NCBI GenBank assembly: GCA_964020975.1
Contig: OZ026613.1
Coordinates: 64,023,211 to 64,087,210, forward strand
Reading direction: 5' to 3'
Origin: Hermodice carunculata
Taxonomy: Eukaryota > Annelida > Polychaeta > Eunicida > Amphinomidae
DNA length: 64,000 nt
Position 1 is the stretch's first letter. Every line of letters starts with the position of its first letter. Shown here piece by piece: positions 48,540 to 63,244 of this stretch. The notes below the pieces were generated by a model. The model did not search any database. It was given only the letters and a program-made list of their open reading frames with translations, and was not told where the DNA came from. A program made the position numbers and the translations under genes.

Positions 48540-48810
48540 TTTGTTTTAAGTGGGCACAGGCGTCAAAGTGTATAATTGTCCCATTAAGACGTCTTTGTTG
48601 CAGAATCCTACCCCAGACCAGGGCCATTCATTGCTATCAGGAAAGCGCTCGGGTGTTTTGATTTTTTTAACGCCCCTTTGTGGAGATTTCCACAAGTTAA
48701 CCCCATTGCTTTCATCTGTCCCGCTTTCCGTACTATTGCCCTTGACAGATAGCTCATTATTATGCTAATCAGTTAATCGCTTTATTGTATTCATGATTAA
48801 AATGCAAAGA
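48540..48810. promoter_or_regulatory. Candidate enhancer (POU/Meis/homeodomain words)
   Basis: A compact run of motif-like words: 'tgacag' (48743, Meis/TGIF-type), 'atgctaat' (48762, POU octamer-type), 'gttaat' (48772), 'tgattaa' and 'atgcaaag' (48802), with 'tctttgttg' (Sox-type) near 48592 and balanced base composition. No repeat family and no exon. This is the most enhancer-like patch in the window, but only by motif reading. Confidence 0.3.
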
Positions 48811-49633
48811 AGTGTTCCTGCAAGCAACCAGGTTAGTGTACCCAGGACTCGTGCAAGATGTGTCAAAGGTGAGATTTGCAGCTGTCAATTTTGTTTTCTT
48901 CTAGTTCTTCTGTGTAGTATTCTGATACAAGAGGAAGCCCTGGCCTATTATGGGATGGGGTGGGAGTGGTAATGGGGTTTTCTGCAATGTTTTATGGGAT
49001 ATTTTTATTTTATTATGACTTGCATACTGGAAGACGCTTTGTTTTCTGTACCAGCCATAACTTCTAAATTTTCTCATTTTCGGTACCTTGTACAAAATTA
49101 TTGCCTGCGCTTGGACCTCCCTTCCACCCCCTCATTGAGATAGGTAAGTGGTTATGGGATAGAGGGCTAGGATTTCATACAGGAAGTGTTTATGAAGCCA
49201 AACTGTGGAGATATTTGGTGTAACTCATTTGATATATATAAAAAAAAAAATTAATTACCCCTTCAACTGTTTCTGTGCTTCAATCATTAATAACAGTCTG
49301 GTCAATACCTTCTCATTTGGGTGCATGTCTATCTTAAAAACATTTTATTCAGAATAGAATTCACAAAATCGATCATCATTATGGACAACAAGGGAGTCCC
49401 AAGATCTACATTATGATTACTTGGCCACTGTGTGCTTGGAAATTCACCCATCAGTACATACATGTGTATGCGTTAGGTATCAATGGGTCATTGCCAGCAG
49501 TGGTGTCTGTGAGAGTGCAAAGTTTGTTGAGCCAAGATGCCAACCACCCTGCCTTCACCAAGCCAAGAATGGCTGTCCTGGTACCACAGATGCTGTCTAT
49601 ATCACACTTATATTCACGTACATGAGTGTATGG
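48811..49633. other. No gene seen
   Basis: Unique DNA. Confidence 0.45.
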
Positions 49634-49850
49634 TTCACTCTTTCCCCTTTGAACAGACCAAAACTGGCTGGTAGTCAAATGTCATCTACTTCAAAATTTT
49701 GTCTAATTTCAATAGTCCAGTTTGAATGAGGATTGTACTGGAGACCTAACAAGATAACATGACCCAGGTCAACAGCTTTCCTTGGCATGGGCTGGCACTG
49801 AGTGCCCAACCCGTGCCAAAGAAGACTGTTGACTCCATCTGAATTCTAAC
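49634..49850 (-). mobile_element. piggyBac-type MITE, right end lost
   Basis: Left 'TTCACTCTTTCCCCTTTGAA' (TTAA changed to TTCA). Interior 'agtcaaatgtcatctacttc', 'aacagctttccttggcatgg' and 'cgtgccaaagaagactgtt' match 38299. The far end beyond 'gttgactccatctgaattct' does not reach a TTAA. Confidence 0.65.
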
Positions 49851-50416
49851 ATGGCAGCAGCAATAACGGCCCCATTTCATTGTTGTAGCCAAGGCAATTA
49901 TATTTGGATAATCTGCCATGTGATGTAAAAAATGTAATTCACATGCATACACGTTTTCCCCAAATGATCCAATTTTCATTTGAAATCTGCAACATCCTGA
50001 CTTTTGTGCAAACACACAGACTTCTCTTTCATTGTATACCAGGTGAAACTATCAAATATGCATTCACCTTGGTGTGTTTAGGCCTGTAATGTAAAGATCA
50101 TGTCTAGCTTTTTCTTTGTAAATCTATGCTTTTAAACGAAGATAAATCCATTTTGACCAGCATAAATCCATGCTTGTACAATCCACAATCAGCATCGGGA
50201 AAATAATACACGTGCATTATGAAGGGAGATAATCAACAGTTCCAGGCAAAAGTTTGGGGTGGGAAGGGATTTGGGAAATTGGACTTGTTTTCATTTAGAG
50301 CTGTGTCTACACGCAGGTGGCTATATATGTTTGTCAAAGGCTGCTGCACTGTATGCAACTGTTGTAAGGTTATAATAAAAGACATAAGATACAATGTATA
50401 AGAGTGTCATTTTGTT
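49851..50416. other. No gene seen
   Basis: Unique DNA. Confidence 0.45.
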
Positions 50417-50894
<478 letters not shown>

Positions 50895-51193
50895 CAGATG
50901 TGTGTCGTGTGTCGGCAGCCATTAAACTGAATGCTGTGTACTTAGCGGTTATTATATACATGTAGTACAGTGAATCTGATTGGCCCAATCGCCCTGAAAA
51001 TGTGTTGGCTGATGAATCAGCATCTGGCTTGCATTTTGAGCTTCATAGCTGCTATGTTGGATTTTGCTGATTCATTCATGAACTTTGCAAGGATATATTA
51101 TGATCCATATGCATAATGTCTCATAAAATACTATATAGAGATCATGATGACGAGAAGATTAAAGAGGTCAATTTACAAGTGAAGAATGCCTGA
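50895..51193. other. No gene seen
   Basis: Unique DNA leading into the zinc-finger fragment. Confidence 0.4.
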
Positions 51194-51361
51194 CATTGGG
51201 AATGGGTGGACAGCCGGGCCAGCGGCGCATTCTACAGAGACTTTATACAGAAGATTGATTTACACGGCAAATGCAAATGTATATGGTGCAACAAAGAAAT
51301 ATCATATGAATCTAGCAATTGGAGATTGAACAAGACGACATGCGGGAAGTCAATGTTCTGA
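51194..51361 (+). pseudogene. BED-like zinc-finger fragment of a transposon
   Basis: The frame reads HWEWVDSRASGAFYRDFIQK, IDLHGKCKCIWCNKEISYES, then SNWRLNKTTCGK before a stop. The order W-W, 'FY.DFI.KID..GK..C.WC.K.I.Y.S' is typical of the N-terminal BED/hAT-like finger found in transposase-derived proteins of fish and invertebrates. The CxxC pair (C-I-W-C) is present. The expected downstream His ligand pair is not, and the preceding in-frame codon is a stop. It is a broken remnant; no transposase core follows. Confidence 0.5.
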
Positions 51362-52115
51362 CTGAAGTGTACTGATCTAGATTTTATTACTTTAATCTTA
51401 TTTTTAGTTCATTTCATTAGCAGTTTTATTAAAGACGAGAGATTTATGGTGCAGTCATCATCATGCAAGTGGTACATGCTCAGGAATCACACTTTTGCCA
51501 TTTTGTTTACATTAATATTATTTAAGTCAATACTCATCAATGCCAAAATGGAATTTTGAGTCTATTAAAGATCTCACAAGTGGATATAATTTTCACTGTT
51601 CAAAGAATTTTAATAATTTAACTACAATCTCAAGTATATATTTTTCTAAAGACCAGAATCACAACAGTATCATATTTTTATTGACAATATTGAATAAATT
51701 GATACATATTCATACAACTCTTCCATTGATTTATTTGGTAGATATGTCATTTGCAAAGAACATCTTATATACTGTCCATGGTAATGTGTCTAATGCTGGT
51801 CTTTTGGTGCCCTCAAAAGTGTCAAATCTAGGAGCTTCCGGGGGCTCTGCCCCCTTGCCCCCCCCCTCCCATCAGCAAGAAGTTTCTTGGAATCAGTCAC
51901 AGACAGAATTGCCCTCGGTTGGGGGGCCTAGGCAGCCCCCAAATCCCCAACCTTTCCTTGAATTTTTGGTGTACCAGTTCCAATGCCTGCTGCATAGATG
52001 CCATAACTTCAGTAACTTGGGTATCATTGTTATTTTGTCCAGGTATATTCCCAAAAAGATATTGCTAAACACAGGTATTTAACACAAGGTGGAAAAAAGA
52101 CTGTGTGTCAAAAAA
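51362..52115. other. No gene; GC-rich 'gggggctctgccccc' patch
   Basis: 51837-51870 contains a self-complementary 'gggggctctgccccc' followed by a C-run, then 'cccatcagcaagaagtttct'. A 180-codon open frame (51540-52082) runs through this patch but has the composition of AT-rich noncoding DNA at both ends and is not called. Confidence 0.45.
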
Positions 52116-52202
52116 TTATCAGCTCTAAATGTGGAATTTAACACTTATCAACTTTAAATGTCTAAGTTAACACTTATCAACTCTGAATGTCTGAGTTAAC
52201 AC
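52116..52202. repeat. 29-bp minisatellite, 3 copies
   Basis: Three consecutive 29-bp units of the form 'ttatcaact.taaatgtct' ending 'agttaacac', starting at 52116, 52145 and 52174. Confidence 0.9.
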
Positions 52203-52236
52203 CAGCATATTTGTGACTTTGGAGTGAAGTAGGCTT

Positions 52237-52474
52237 TGAACCCTTTCCTGATTAAAATAAGATTGAGTCGGTGGCTTTCCTTGGCACAGGTTGGGTGCAT
52301 TGTGCCTGACCCATGCCAAGGAAAGCTGTTGACCAGGGGTATGCTATCATAGGTATAATCAACAATTCTTAGCAAAAATGTTTTATGTTGACGAGAATCC
52401 TATGTGAAAAGATTGAGACAGATGATAATTTACATCTGGACGCTTTGGGGCGATTTTGAGCAGGAAAGGGTTAA
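52237..52474 (+). mobile_element. piggyBac-type MITE, cacttttgggc subfamily
   Basis: Left 'TGAACCCTTTCCTGATTAAA' (TTAA mutated), right 'gagcaggaaagggttaa' with intact TTAA at 52471-52474. The central hairpin 'gctttccttggcacagg' pairs with 'cccatgccaaggaaagc'. Same subfamily as 37985 and 42104. Confidence 0.75.
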
Positions 52475-53857
52475 ACAGTGAGACCTGCATCACATGGCTC
52501 AGAAAGCTGATAGAGTAGATTTATGTTGTGCATATACCGTAACAAGTGAAAAACGACTGAATCTGTTATTACACAGAAAAAATTCACACTCCATGTGAAA
52601 AGATGTGAAACAGTTTTGACTGATATGATTTTAGCAGGCACCTTTAGCTGGGTGAGTGTTTTTCAAAATGAGGTACTCAGTGGACTAGGGTCTTTAGAAA
52701 ATCATAATGGCACATTTCCATCTAAAATGTGAATAGTTATACCCTTGAGACCAAAAATTCATTTACAGTCAGGTTTCTGCAGTGTTATGTGTATTGATTT
52801 CATATTTTTGCAAACAAGTGCACTTAGTGTAAAATTTACTACACTGATGGGATTTAAAGCTTAAGTGTATTCAGAAATTAATTCTATTTATTTTTTTCAA
52901 ATGGAAATGATGTTTTGGCACCTACAAAAGAGGTAATTTAGAGCACCTGTCAATGGAACCATTAAAGAGAACAAGACTAAGGCCTGCTTCTGCTGTTGGC
53001 TAGTGTTGAGGGGATTAGGTGGCAGCATAATTCGTGGATATTGAACTGTTGACAGGGTCCGGAATGACAAGACTTTGTAATCTTTACAGCCAGGCAGTTT
53101 TACATATGTATGGTCTTTTGGAGCCTCTCCAACCAGCTGTGGTAAAATTAATGCACCTTGATACCTAATTAAATGTGAGCCAATGCAGAGGAAGTGGCCA
53201 CATAAAAGCCAGCCTTTCACTTGTCATTACCTCCAGAAATTTGTGCAACATGATATAATCCCTTGCTTACAATGGAGAACCTTCATTTGAAAGCAAACTC
53301 CGTATTTCTTACAGCATTGCACCATCCCTGATGTAACAATTTCTTGGAATCAATGCCTGTGTGTTGAAGCACTAGGTTTTAGTAAATGTAGAGTGGCAAT
53401 AGGGTGTGTGATAATAAGAGTTTGGAAGAGACAAATTGCAGAATTAGAAATTCCCTTTGCATCTTTAGTTTGATAAGTGACCAGAGGAAAATGGAGATTG
53501 TACATGAGGCATATCAATGGAAACTGAGAGCGTGGTATACTTTTACTCAGGATTTGCTGAAACATGTGCTGCGATTGGGGGGGGGGGGGGGAGGTAGCAG
53601 GTCAAGTATTTGGTTGTGCATGTAAATGTTTACTTACAGCTGGTAACAAAAGCTAGAAACATTGTCCCCCCCCCCACCACCACCGAAAAAAAAAAAATAA
53701 ATAAATAATGTAAAACTATTTAAAGTGAGTGTATGCACAGCAACATGAAGCCACTGAGGGAAAAATAATAATTAAAGTGACACAGATTAACAATCGGTTG
53801 AGAATCATTTTAAAGATGGTACACATGTACCCAGATTAACATTGTCTCTATCTTTAC
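52475..53857. other. No gene seen; G/C runs
   Basis: A G-run at 53577-53592 and a C-run with CCA repeats at 53667-53685 are present. No exon recognised. Confidence 0.45.
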
Positions 53858-53969
53858 CTAGGTCAATCAATTTACAGGAGAGCTTGTATGGGGTCCCAGC
53901 GCCTGGGACTGATTGTGCTGGAGCTGATGGATGAGGAGGGTCTGATTGAGACATGGCTCCACTCTGCAT
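53858..53969 (-). CDS. Possible first coding exon, unrecognised protein
   Basis: On the minus strand a TATA-like 'ataaaaggg' (53982-53990) precedes an ATG at 53969, with a second ATG in a good context (GCCATGT) at 53954. The frame reads MQSGAMSQSDPPHPSAPAQS, then VPGAGTPYKLSCKLIDL, and meets a strong splice donor CTAG|GTAAAG at 53858/53857. The stretch is richer in GC and CpG than its surroundings. A low-complexity Pro/Ser/Ala N-terminus is common in transcriptional or signalling proteins, but I recognise no family. The TATA box lies too close to the first ATG for a standard leader, so the second ATG or a different start may apply. Confidence 0.3.
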
Positions 53970-54009
53970 GCTGGCAGCGCGCCCTTTTATGAGTAACAAA
54001 AATACCACA

Positions 54010-54419
54010 TTTTAGTTAATATTGATCAGCTAGATTCCTCCTTGTCACCTGGGTATAAATTTAATTAGAGACCCCAGAAGGAAGAGTGAATGAGATTGGT
54101 TGTGGATTCATGTTTAAATCATGCAATTCTGTGTATATCCATTGACAAAGTGGGTTAAGCATCAGTATGTAAGAATGGACATGAGTAAGCCATAATGTGG
54201 AATGCCGATTCCACTGATAGCACGTTAGGTAAGGCCTGTATTGTCAAGATTTATGAGAGAGGAACTATGCATATTTCACGGTTCTGACCAGTGACCTCAA
54301 ATTGATGTCCAGTGTGGATACACCAGTCACATTAAATCTGATGTAGTCCCATCGCTGGTTGCAATCTATGGAACTTGGACAATAGAATGGCAGCAATGTT
54401 GATTAGCATAAACTGATAC
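54010..54419. other. No gene seen
   Basis: Unique DNA upstream (minus sense) of the candidate exon. Confidence 0.4.
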
Positions 54420-54870
54420 AGGAAGTTCACAGGAAGAATGTAGTGGACTTATCCTGTGTCACATTGATGTGCAAAGAAGGAACATTAAGTGGATTTGTTC
54501 CAGTTGCAGGTATGTCACATTGATGTGCACTGGAGGAATGTAATGGACATGTTCTGTGTCAGTGGTATACAAAGGGAAGAATGTAGTGAGTTTGTCTGTC
54601 AGTATATGCCAGCATGGTGTGCACAGGAGCAAGGGGGTGGACTTGCTTCTTGTCTGATTGTCAGAATGATGTGTTCTGGAGGACTATTGCCGAATTTGTT
54701 CCATGCAGCAGTGATGTGCACAGGATGAATGTAGTGAACTGGTTAAAGCAAAGATGTGCAGATATAGTGGAATGTCTACAGATCATGTTATTAGATGGGC
54801 GTTTTTATGCACTACAGACTGCAGTGATGCACAAAGGAAAAATGTAAATGGACTGTTTAAGATAGTGGTT
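54420..54870. repeat. Degenerate minisatellite, about 50-60 bp period
   Basis: Variants of 'gaatgtagtggacttgttct' and 'cattgatgtgcacagg' recur around 54436, 54464, 54514, 54536, 54580, 54612, 54668, 54712 and 54821. The units are diverged; overlapping open frames are by-products of the repetition. Confidence 0.6.
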
Positions 54871-56280
54871 ATTCACACAGGTATAACAAGTGGACCTTTA
54901 TGTAGCATTGTATTTATAAGAAGAAGGGCAGTTTGAAAGTTTAACTTAATATGTAAAACCAGGTCACAAAAAATGTAAAAAGTAAACTCACAACATAACT
55001 GATCTTGGGCAGTGATGCTTAAAAAAATTTGTGAGCCCCAAATTTCCTGAGCAATGTGTTTGCAAATAAGATTCCATACTTAAAAAAGTACATCATACGA
55101 TGTATTCACTTGGTCAGAGGTGCCTTTCAGTCAACCAGTATTGCTATGACATCAAGGACCTTGACAGATTCATGTGTCGTAATCGTATGATTGACATTCC
55201 AAGTCCATTGTATTTTCGTGCAGGGCTCGCTTACAGATCTGACAGAAATCAATGGGGATTATATGCTGGTTCCACAAAGCTGTCAGGGTACAATGGCTGC
55301 ATTCTTTGTCACCATTATGCCATAATTTTACCCCCAATGGAGTCTCTATAGTCCACTTTTGCTTCTGCTCTAACACAAGTAAAGCCCATAGTTGGATCCT
55401 GAGGACGTGGTAAATCTCATGCAAATCCAGGGTGATAAAGAGATATCCTGACCTGGTACTACAATAGTACAGAGGCTTTGTGCTTTTGGACGTGGACAGT
55501 ATCTTGACCATAAATTGATCAGGAGAATTATGAAATGTACACTTTCTTAATGATAGGCATTACTGAAATTATGGCAGGGATGATTGTTTAAAACCAAAGT
55601 GCCCTTAGTTGAGTGGTAACATTTGATCAACCTTCATGGAGTGATCATTTACTGATAGTGATAGATCATGGAAGATGTATTTAGTCCAAAGTGGCAACAG
55701 TGAACTGACACCTTCCATGGCAGCCTGGTGCCCAGGGCATGTTGTGACCAGAAGTACATGGTCAAATTGTTTGCCTTTTTGCGATGACTTAGTAATGTTG
55801 TGTTTGAAGGGTGGTGTTAGGTGCTATTTGCAAACTTTTAACCAGATTTTCCCTGTGTACATTGTGTTTGGCATGTCTAGGTCAGACAGTTTAGTGGCAA
55901 ACATTTTGAAGCCAACATGTCACACGATGCCACTGTTTGAAAACTTGGATGTAAGTGGGCTAAAATCAAAGCCAAACCATCAAGAGAGTGTTTGCTTGTG
56001 GATATGCAAGTTTATTCACCAGCCTGTGAAGACTGAATAGTACTCACGACCCACACATTCAGTGGCACAGAGCTCTTACAGACATCCATAAATATTGACA
56101 CAAAGCCTGCCTCATGTTTTATTGTACAAGGAAAATCCTGTGTCCCTCAAACATTAATGATTTATTTTTCCATTTATGTACCATATGTGGTTTCTCATGG
56201 TGCTGTGTTTTGCTGATCTGGGATTAGTTACTGTCATATCAGTGGTTTGTGCATCAAAGTACACATCTGTGTAGTTTTTT
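54871..56280. other. No gene seen
   Basis: Unique DNA; a 121-codon frame at 55675-56040 (+) shows no domain. Confidence 0.4.
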
Positions 56281-56501
56281 GATGCATCATTTGTGGCAGG
56301 TTTTAGGGAGGCAAGGTTCATTGCTCAATGACTTGGATGCATCATTTGTGGCAGGTTTTGGGGAGACAAGGTTCATTGCTCAATGACTTGGATGCATCAT
56401 TTGTGGCAGGTTTTGGGGAGACAAGGTTCATTGCTCAATGACTTGGATGCATCATTTGTGGCAAGTTTTGAGGAGACAGGGTTCATTGCTCAATGACTTG
56501 G
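56281..56501. repeat. 55-bp tandem repeat, 4 copies
   Basis: 'gatgcatcatttgtggcagg' starts at 56281, 56336, 56391 and 56446 (the last as 'ggcaag'), exactly 55 bp apart. Copies differ at only a few positions, so the array is young. Confidence 0.95.
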
Positions 56502-56789
56502 TGAGGAGGAACAGCTTGTGCAAGACAGAACTGGGACAGACCCCAGGTTGACTACAGCACCTGAGTCACCTTCATCAAGATACTTTGCAATCTCTGTAAA
56601 TGTTATACTCAGGCTATACCAGCACACATCAGTAGGTGTGACAAAACAGTATCTTCTTACACATCAGGACCATCATAGATGTACCTTCTTTCAAATTCCA
56701 TTTGTACCTGGTCAGTTGATAGGCCAGGTGGTATTTGTCATGATGTTTCTAAATGTATGTGTGTCTATCTGTCTATCTGTCTGTTCACT

Positions 56790-57360
56790 TGTGTTTGAGC
56801 CGTTACTTTTTTGTGCTCTAAAATATGTACGTGAAACTTGACATGCACATTTATATAAGGACTAGAGGGTGTCTTAAGTATGTGCAAAAGTACGTCACTG
56901 GGGTCAGTAATCTGACTTCACAACAAATGACAGATCCTTGTATTTATACATATGGGCCAGTGATCACAAGGTGGCAGCACCTTAGTCTCAAGCAGTGCCA
57001 TGCTGTAAATAATGGCAACAGCAGACATAAATATAGCACAGTACCATCACCAGGTGCAACTTACTTAACCCTTTATGCTTGGGCACACTGATACTAGCAC
57101 AGTGTGTTAAACATGTGATGTACTATGTGTTTTTAGACTGGTGAGAGCCTGAAAGAGGTTGTAGTCATGAATGAGTTTAATACTGGTATCACCATGAGTG
57201 CTTGCATGAGGGCTGTGACCATTGGTTACTTTCTACTTACAGCATCAATCCATACAAGTTTCACAGATATGGCAAGGAGTTGCCATACAGTGCCATGCAG
57301 AACAGTAGCATGAGCTTATTACAGGACCGCATAGAGTCTTTAATTGTTTGGATAGCTAAG
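56790..57360. repeat. Dispersed repeat, 'ggcagcacctta' copy 2
   Basis: Partner of 45003-45240 and 46050-46310 (see those entries). Contains a GTCTATCT microsatellite-like run near 56764-56780. A 132-codon open frame at 57202-57600 runs out of this repeat and is not conserved in the other copy. Confidence 0.5.
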
Positions 57361-60353
<2,993 letters not shown>

Positions 60354-60593
60354 TTAACCCTTTCCCCCTTGAATTAAGACTAAGTCAACAGCTTTCCTTG
60401 GCATGGGTTGGGCACCAAGTGCCAAACCCATGCCAAGGAAAGCTGTTGACCTGGGGCATGTGATCTTGATAAGTCTCATGTTCATTTCTCAGTCAAATTG
60501 TTTTTCACAACTGTTGAAATTAGTTGAAAACACTGAAGCAGACGACATTTGACCACCAGCAGGTTTTGGCCGGTTTGAGGGGGAAAGGGTTAA
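60354..60593 (+). mobile_element. piggyBac-type MITE, reference copy
   Basis: TTAA at 60354-60357 and 60590-60593. Ends TTAACCCTTTCCCCCTTGAA and the reverse complement of TTAACCCTTTCCCCCTCAAA form inverted repeats of about 17 bp. The central inverted repeat spans 60384-60450: 'gtcaacagctttccttggca' plus 'tgggttgggca' pairs almost perfectly with its partner, leaving a loop of about 5 bases. TTAA duplication with CCC-starting ends is the piggyBac hallmark. 240 bp, noncoding. Confidence 0.9.
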
Positions 60594-60599
60594 TACATA

Positions 60600-61450
60600 A
60601 GGGTACCATACTAGAGACATCCGTCTGTCTGTCTTATCAACGTTATGGCGATATCTCAAAAAAATATTTGCTGTAGCTGCACCAAACTTTTTGTCTCAGA
60701 AGGACCTTCTAATTCCCATTATTACCCTCTGCACATAATGTGCCCTGGAGGGTATTGTCGTCGGTCCGTCCATGTGTCCATCCGTCTTGTCGACATTACC
60801 GCAATATCTCAAAAAATATTCACCATAGCTGTACCAAATTTTTGTCACAGGACCTTAAAATGGACCAGATTCTTATTAAAAACCAGCTACCTGTGATTAT
60901 TTTAAAACTTTTTATGAAACTTTTAATGTATGGCGTCAACCCTGACGATGTTACCGCTATATCTCAAAAAATATTGACCGCAGCTTTACCAAATTTTTGT
61001 CAGAGACGTATCTTATGATGGACCAGGTTCCTATGTACAACCAGCTTCCTCTGATTATTTGTAAAGTTTTTTATGAAACTTTTAATGTATGTATTTGAAG
61101 GCCGTCTGAGTGGCGTCCACCCTGACAACGTTACTGTGATATCTCAAAAAATATTGACCACAGCTTTTCCAAATTTTTGTCAGAAATGCATCTTATGATG
61201 GACCAGGTTCCTATGTAAAACTGGCTTCCTCTTTGTATTTATAAACTTTTTATGAAACTTTAAAATATTTATCTTTTAAGTTTTAGGCCGTCTGAGTGGT
61301 GCACAAGGGGACGATGTTACCGTAATATCTCGAGAAGGATCCAATGCAGCTTCCCCAAATTTTTTTCAGGGATGGTTTGAAACCAGCTTGTTCTTGTTAT
61401 TTCTAAACTTGTTATGAAACTTTTGAAGTGTTTATTTGATGGCTGACTGA
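60600..61450. repeat. Tandem 'atatctcaaaaaatatt' repeat, about 5 units
   Basis: 'atatctcaaaaaatatt' (or close) begins near 60651, 60803, 60959, 61139 and 61324, at spacings of 152-184 bp. Each is followed by 'gtagctgcaccaaattttt'-type text, 'gatggaccaggttcctatgt' and 'tttatgaaacttttaatgt'. (CCGT)/(CTGT) words lead each of the first units. Related in plan to 25795 and 35946. Confidence 0.8.
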
Positions 61451-61959
61451 GTGGCGCACAGTACAGTAATCTCTGTCACCAGAAATTGCACCAAGAACAC
61501 ATCCAAAAGGGCTCCTTCATTTCATATACAACAATATGGAAAGTGTATGTAAAGTATTCTACTGCGAACTCTAAAAAAAATCATAATTGAGGAAAAAAAG
61601 ATTGTGGGAGCTGAGGGTAATCCGTTCTCTGATCACTATTTTACTGAAAAGGGAACTTCAAATTCTGACAAATGTTTTAAGTTCTATGCAGTATACATGT
61701 ACAAAGCTCTGTGGAGGCTAGAGTATGAAACAAGTGGCCTTTCTATTACAGTGTGCTCTCAGGACAATTTTAAACATCATTTTTACATATTACTTTAGCA
61801 AAAAAAATTCAGAAAGCACTTTGGGTATTAGTGGCCAGTAACTGCATACTTTTGAATACATACAGAGAGCATGAAGGAGACCAGGAGTAATGATGTCCTG
61901 TGGCCACTGTCATAGCCCACTTGTGCCAAGTTTGGTTAATGATGTAATACAAGTTGGCA
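61451..61959. other. No gene seen
   Basis: Unique DNA. Confidence 0.45.
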
Positions 61960-62189
61960 TTAACCCTTAAAGTGCTGATTTAAGACTGAGTCAACAGGTT
62001 TCCTCGGGGCACTCTGCGCGCAGGAAACCTGTTGACTAAGACTAATTTTTGCTTAAGATTGGGCTTGCTGGTATTTGAATGAAAGGTATCTTCATGAGGA
62101 ATTTGAATCTTTTAACCATTATATGATGATTGGTAATGAAACAACTATAGCGAAGCGACTATAGCCGTGATTACCTCTGTAAGGGTTAA
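61960..62189 (+). mobile_element. TTAA-flanked MITE with hairpin
   Basis: TTAA at 61960-61963 and 62186-62189 with TTAACCCTTA inverted ends. A perfect 16-bp stem AGTCAACAGGTTTCCT (61989-62004) pairs with 62022-62037. The right arm 'ctggtatttgaatgaaaggt' matches the element at 41860, linking the two subfamilies. Confidence 0.8.
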
Positions 62190-62559
62190 TAGACAAGACA
62201 ATGTGAATGGACCAGGAAGTGGTCATGCTTTGACCTCTGTGGTGACATTGTGTAGAGGGTGTTACATAGTATTTTATGTGCACTCTTTTTATCACATAAC
62301 TCATTGTGCATCCCCCGTAGAAGGGGATTCATACAGTGTTTAGTCCTGTCGTCCACTCTGTCTGCCACCCCCGTCTACGCCGCCACTGCATATCGTATTT
62401 TCCTTATATTTCTGCCACCTCTTGACCTGTTGCCTCCTTATTTGGTACCGAAAATTTATGAGTCTGGGAAGTTTTTCCCATGTAATAATATATAACCTTG
62501 AGGTTGCATTTTTCTGCTGACTCAGCAATTTTCACATATTGGCTTATACCGTCTTCATG
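62190..62559. other. No gene seen
   Basis: Unique DNA. Confidence 0.45.
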
Positions 62560-63100
62560 GTGTGTCGTAGGCCCAAGGTTACTATTAAACATTTATGGGA
62601 AAGTACCTATGGGCTTTCAGTGTGTATGGTTTGTTTCAAACCTCAGTTACCTTGAAAGGTCAAGTTGCATACTGGGTAATTCCTGTTGATTAGTATGTTT
62701 ACAAGTCAATGGGGATTGCAATGCTAATGCACATTTTCAACTTCTTCTCTAAAACAATTGACCAGATTTTTTTAAAAACTTGGTGGGGATGTGCAGTAGG
62801 TGGGTATCGACCAACTGTGTTCAAATGGTCATGCTCGAAGGATTTTATTTTTAATGTTTTTGGTTACTCTCTGCATTTCTGTTGATTACCATATACATGT
62901 ACCAGCAAAGCAGACCAAGTTCTGTGTTACTACACTTGCAGAGTAGACAGTATACGTGCTTGGGTCTGCTTTGGAGGCAACATATACTTGTTTGTCAATG
63001 GGGTCTGCAATGATAGTTCACAGTTTGACTTTAAGAACATAAGCCAGACTCACTTCAAACTTTTGGTACAGATACTCAATAGATTTAGGGATTTTTTTTT
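62560..63100. repeat. Partial copies of the 610-bp repeat family
   Basis: 'caacttcttctctaaaacaa', 'aaacttggtggggatgtgca' and 'gttcaaatggtcatgctcga' align in order with 5930-6030. A second fragment around 63025-63080 has 'cagactcacttcaaactttt'. Confidence 0.55.
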
Positions 63101-63244
63101 TTTCATATCATTGTGGGTGACCTTCAGGTCATAGGTCAAGGTCTCAATGCCTTGCAAAATAAAATGGTTTTCCTGCCACATTTTCAAATGGGTATGATTG
63201 AAGTCCATCAAACTTGGTCATTATTTACCCATGTGAGATTTATT

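Noticed and set aside
51540-52082. 180-codon open frame, plus strand
   Set aside because: It crosses an AT-rich stretch and a 'gggggctctgccccc' repeat; the composition changes abruptly and no protein family fits.
57060-57120. TTAACCCTTTATGC word as another piggyBac-type MITE end
   Set aside because: No matching opposite end or hairpin within 300 bp.
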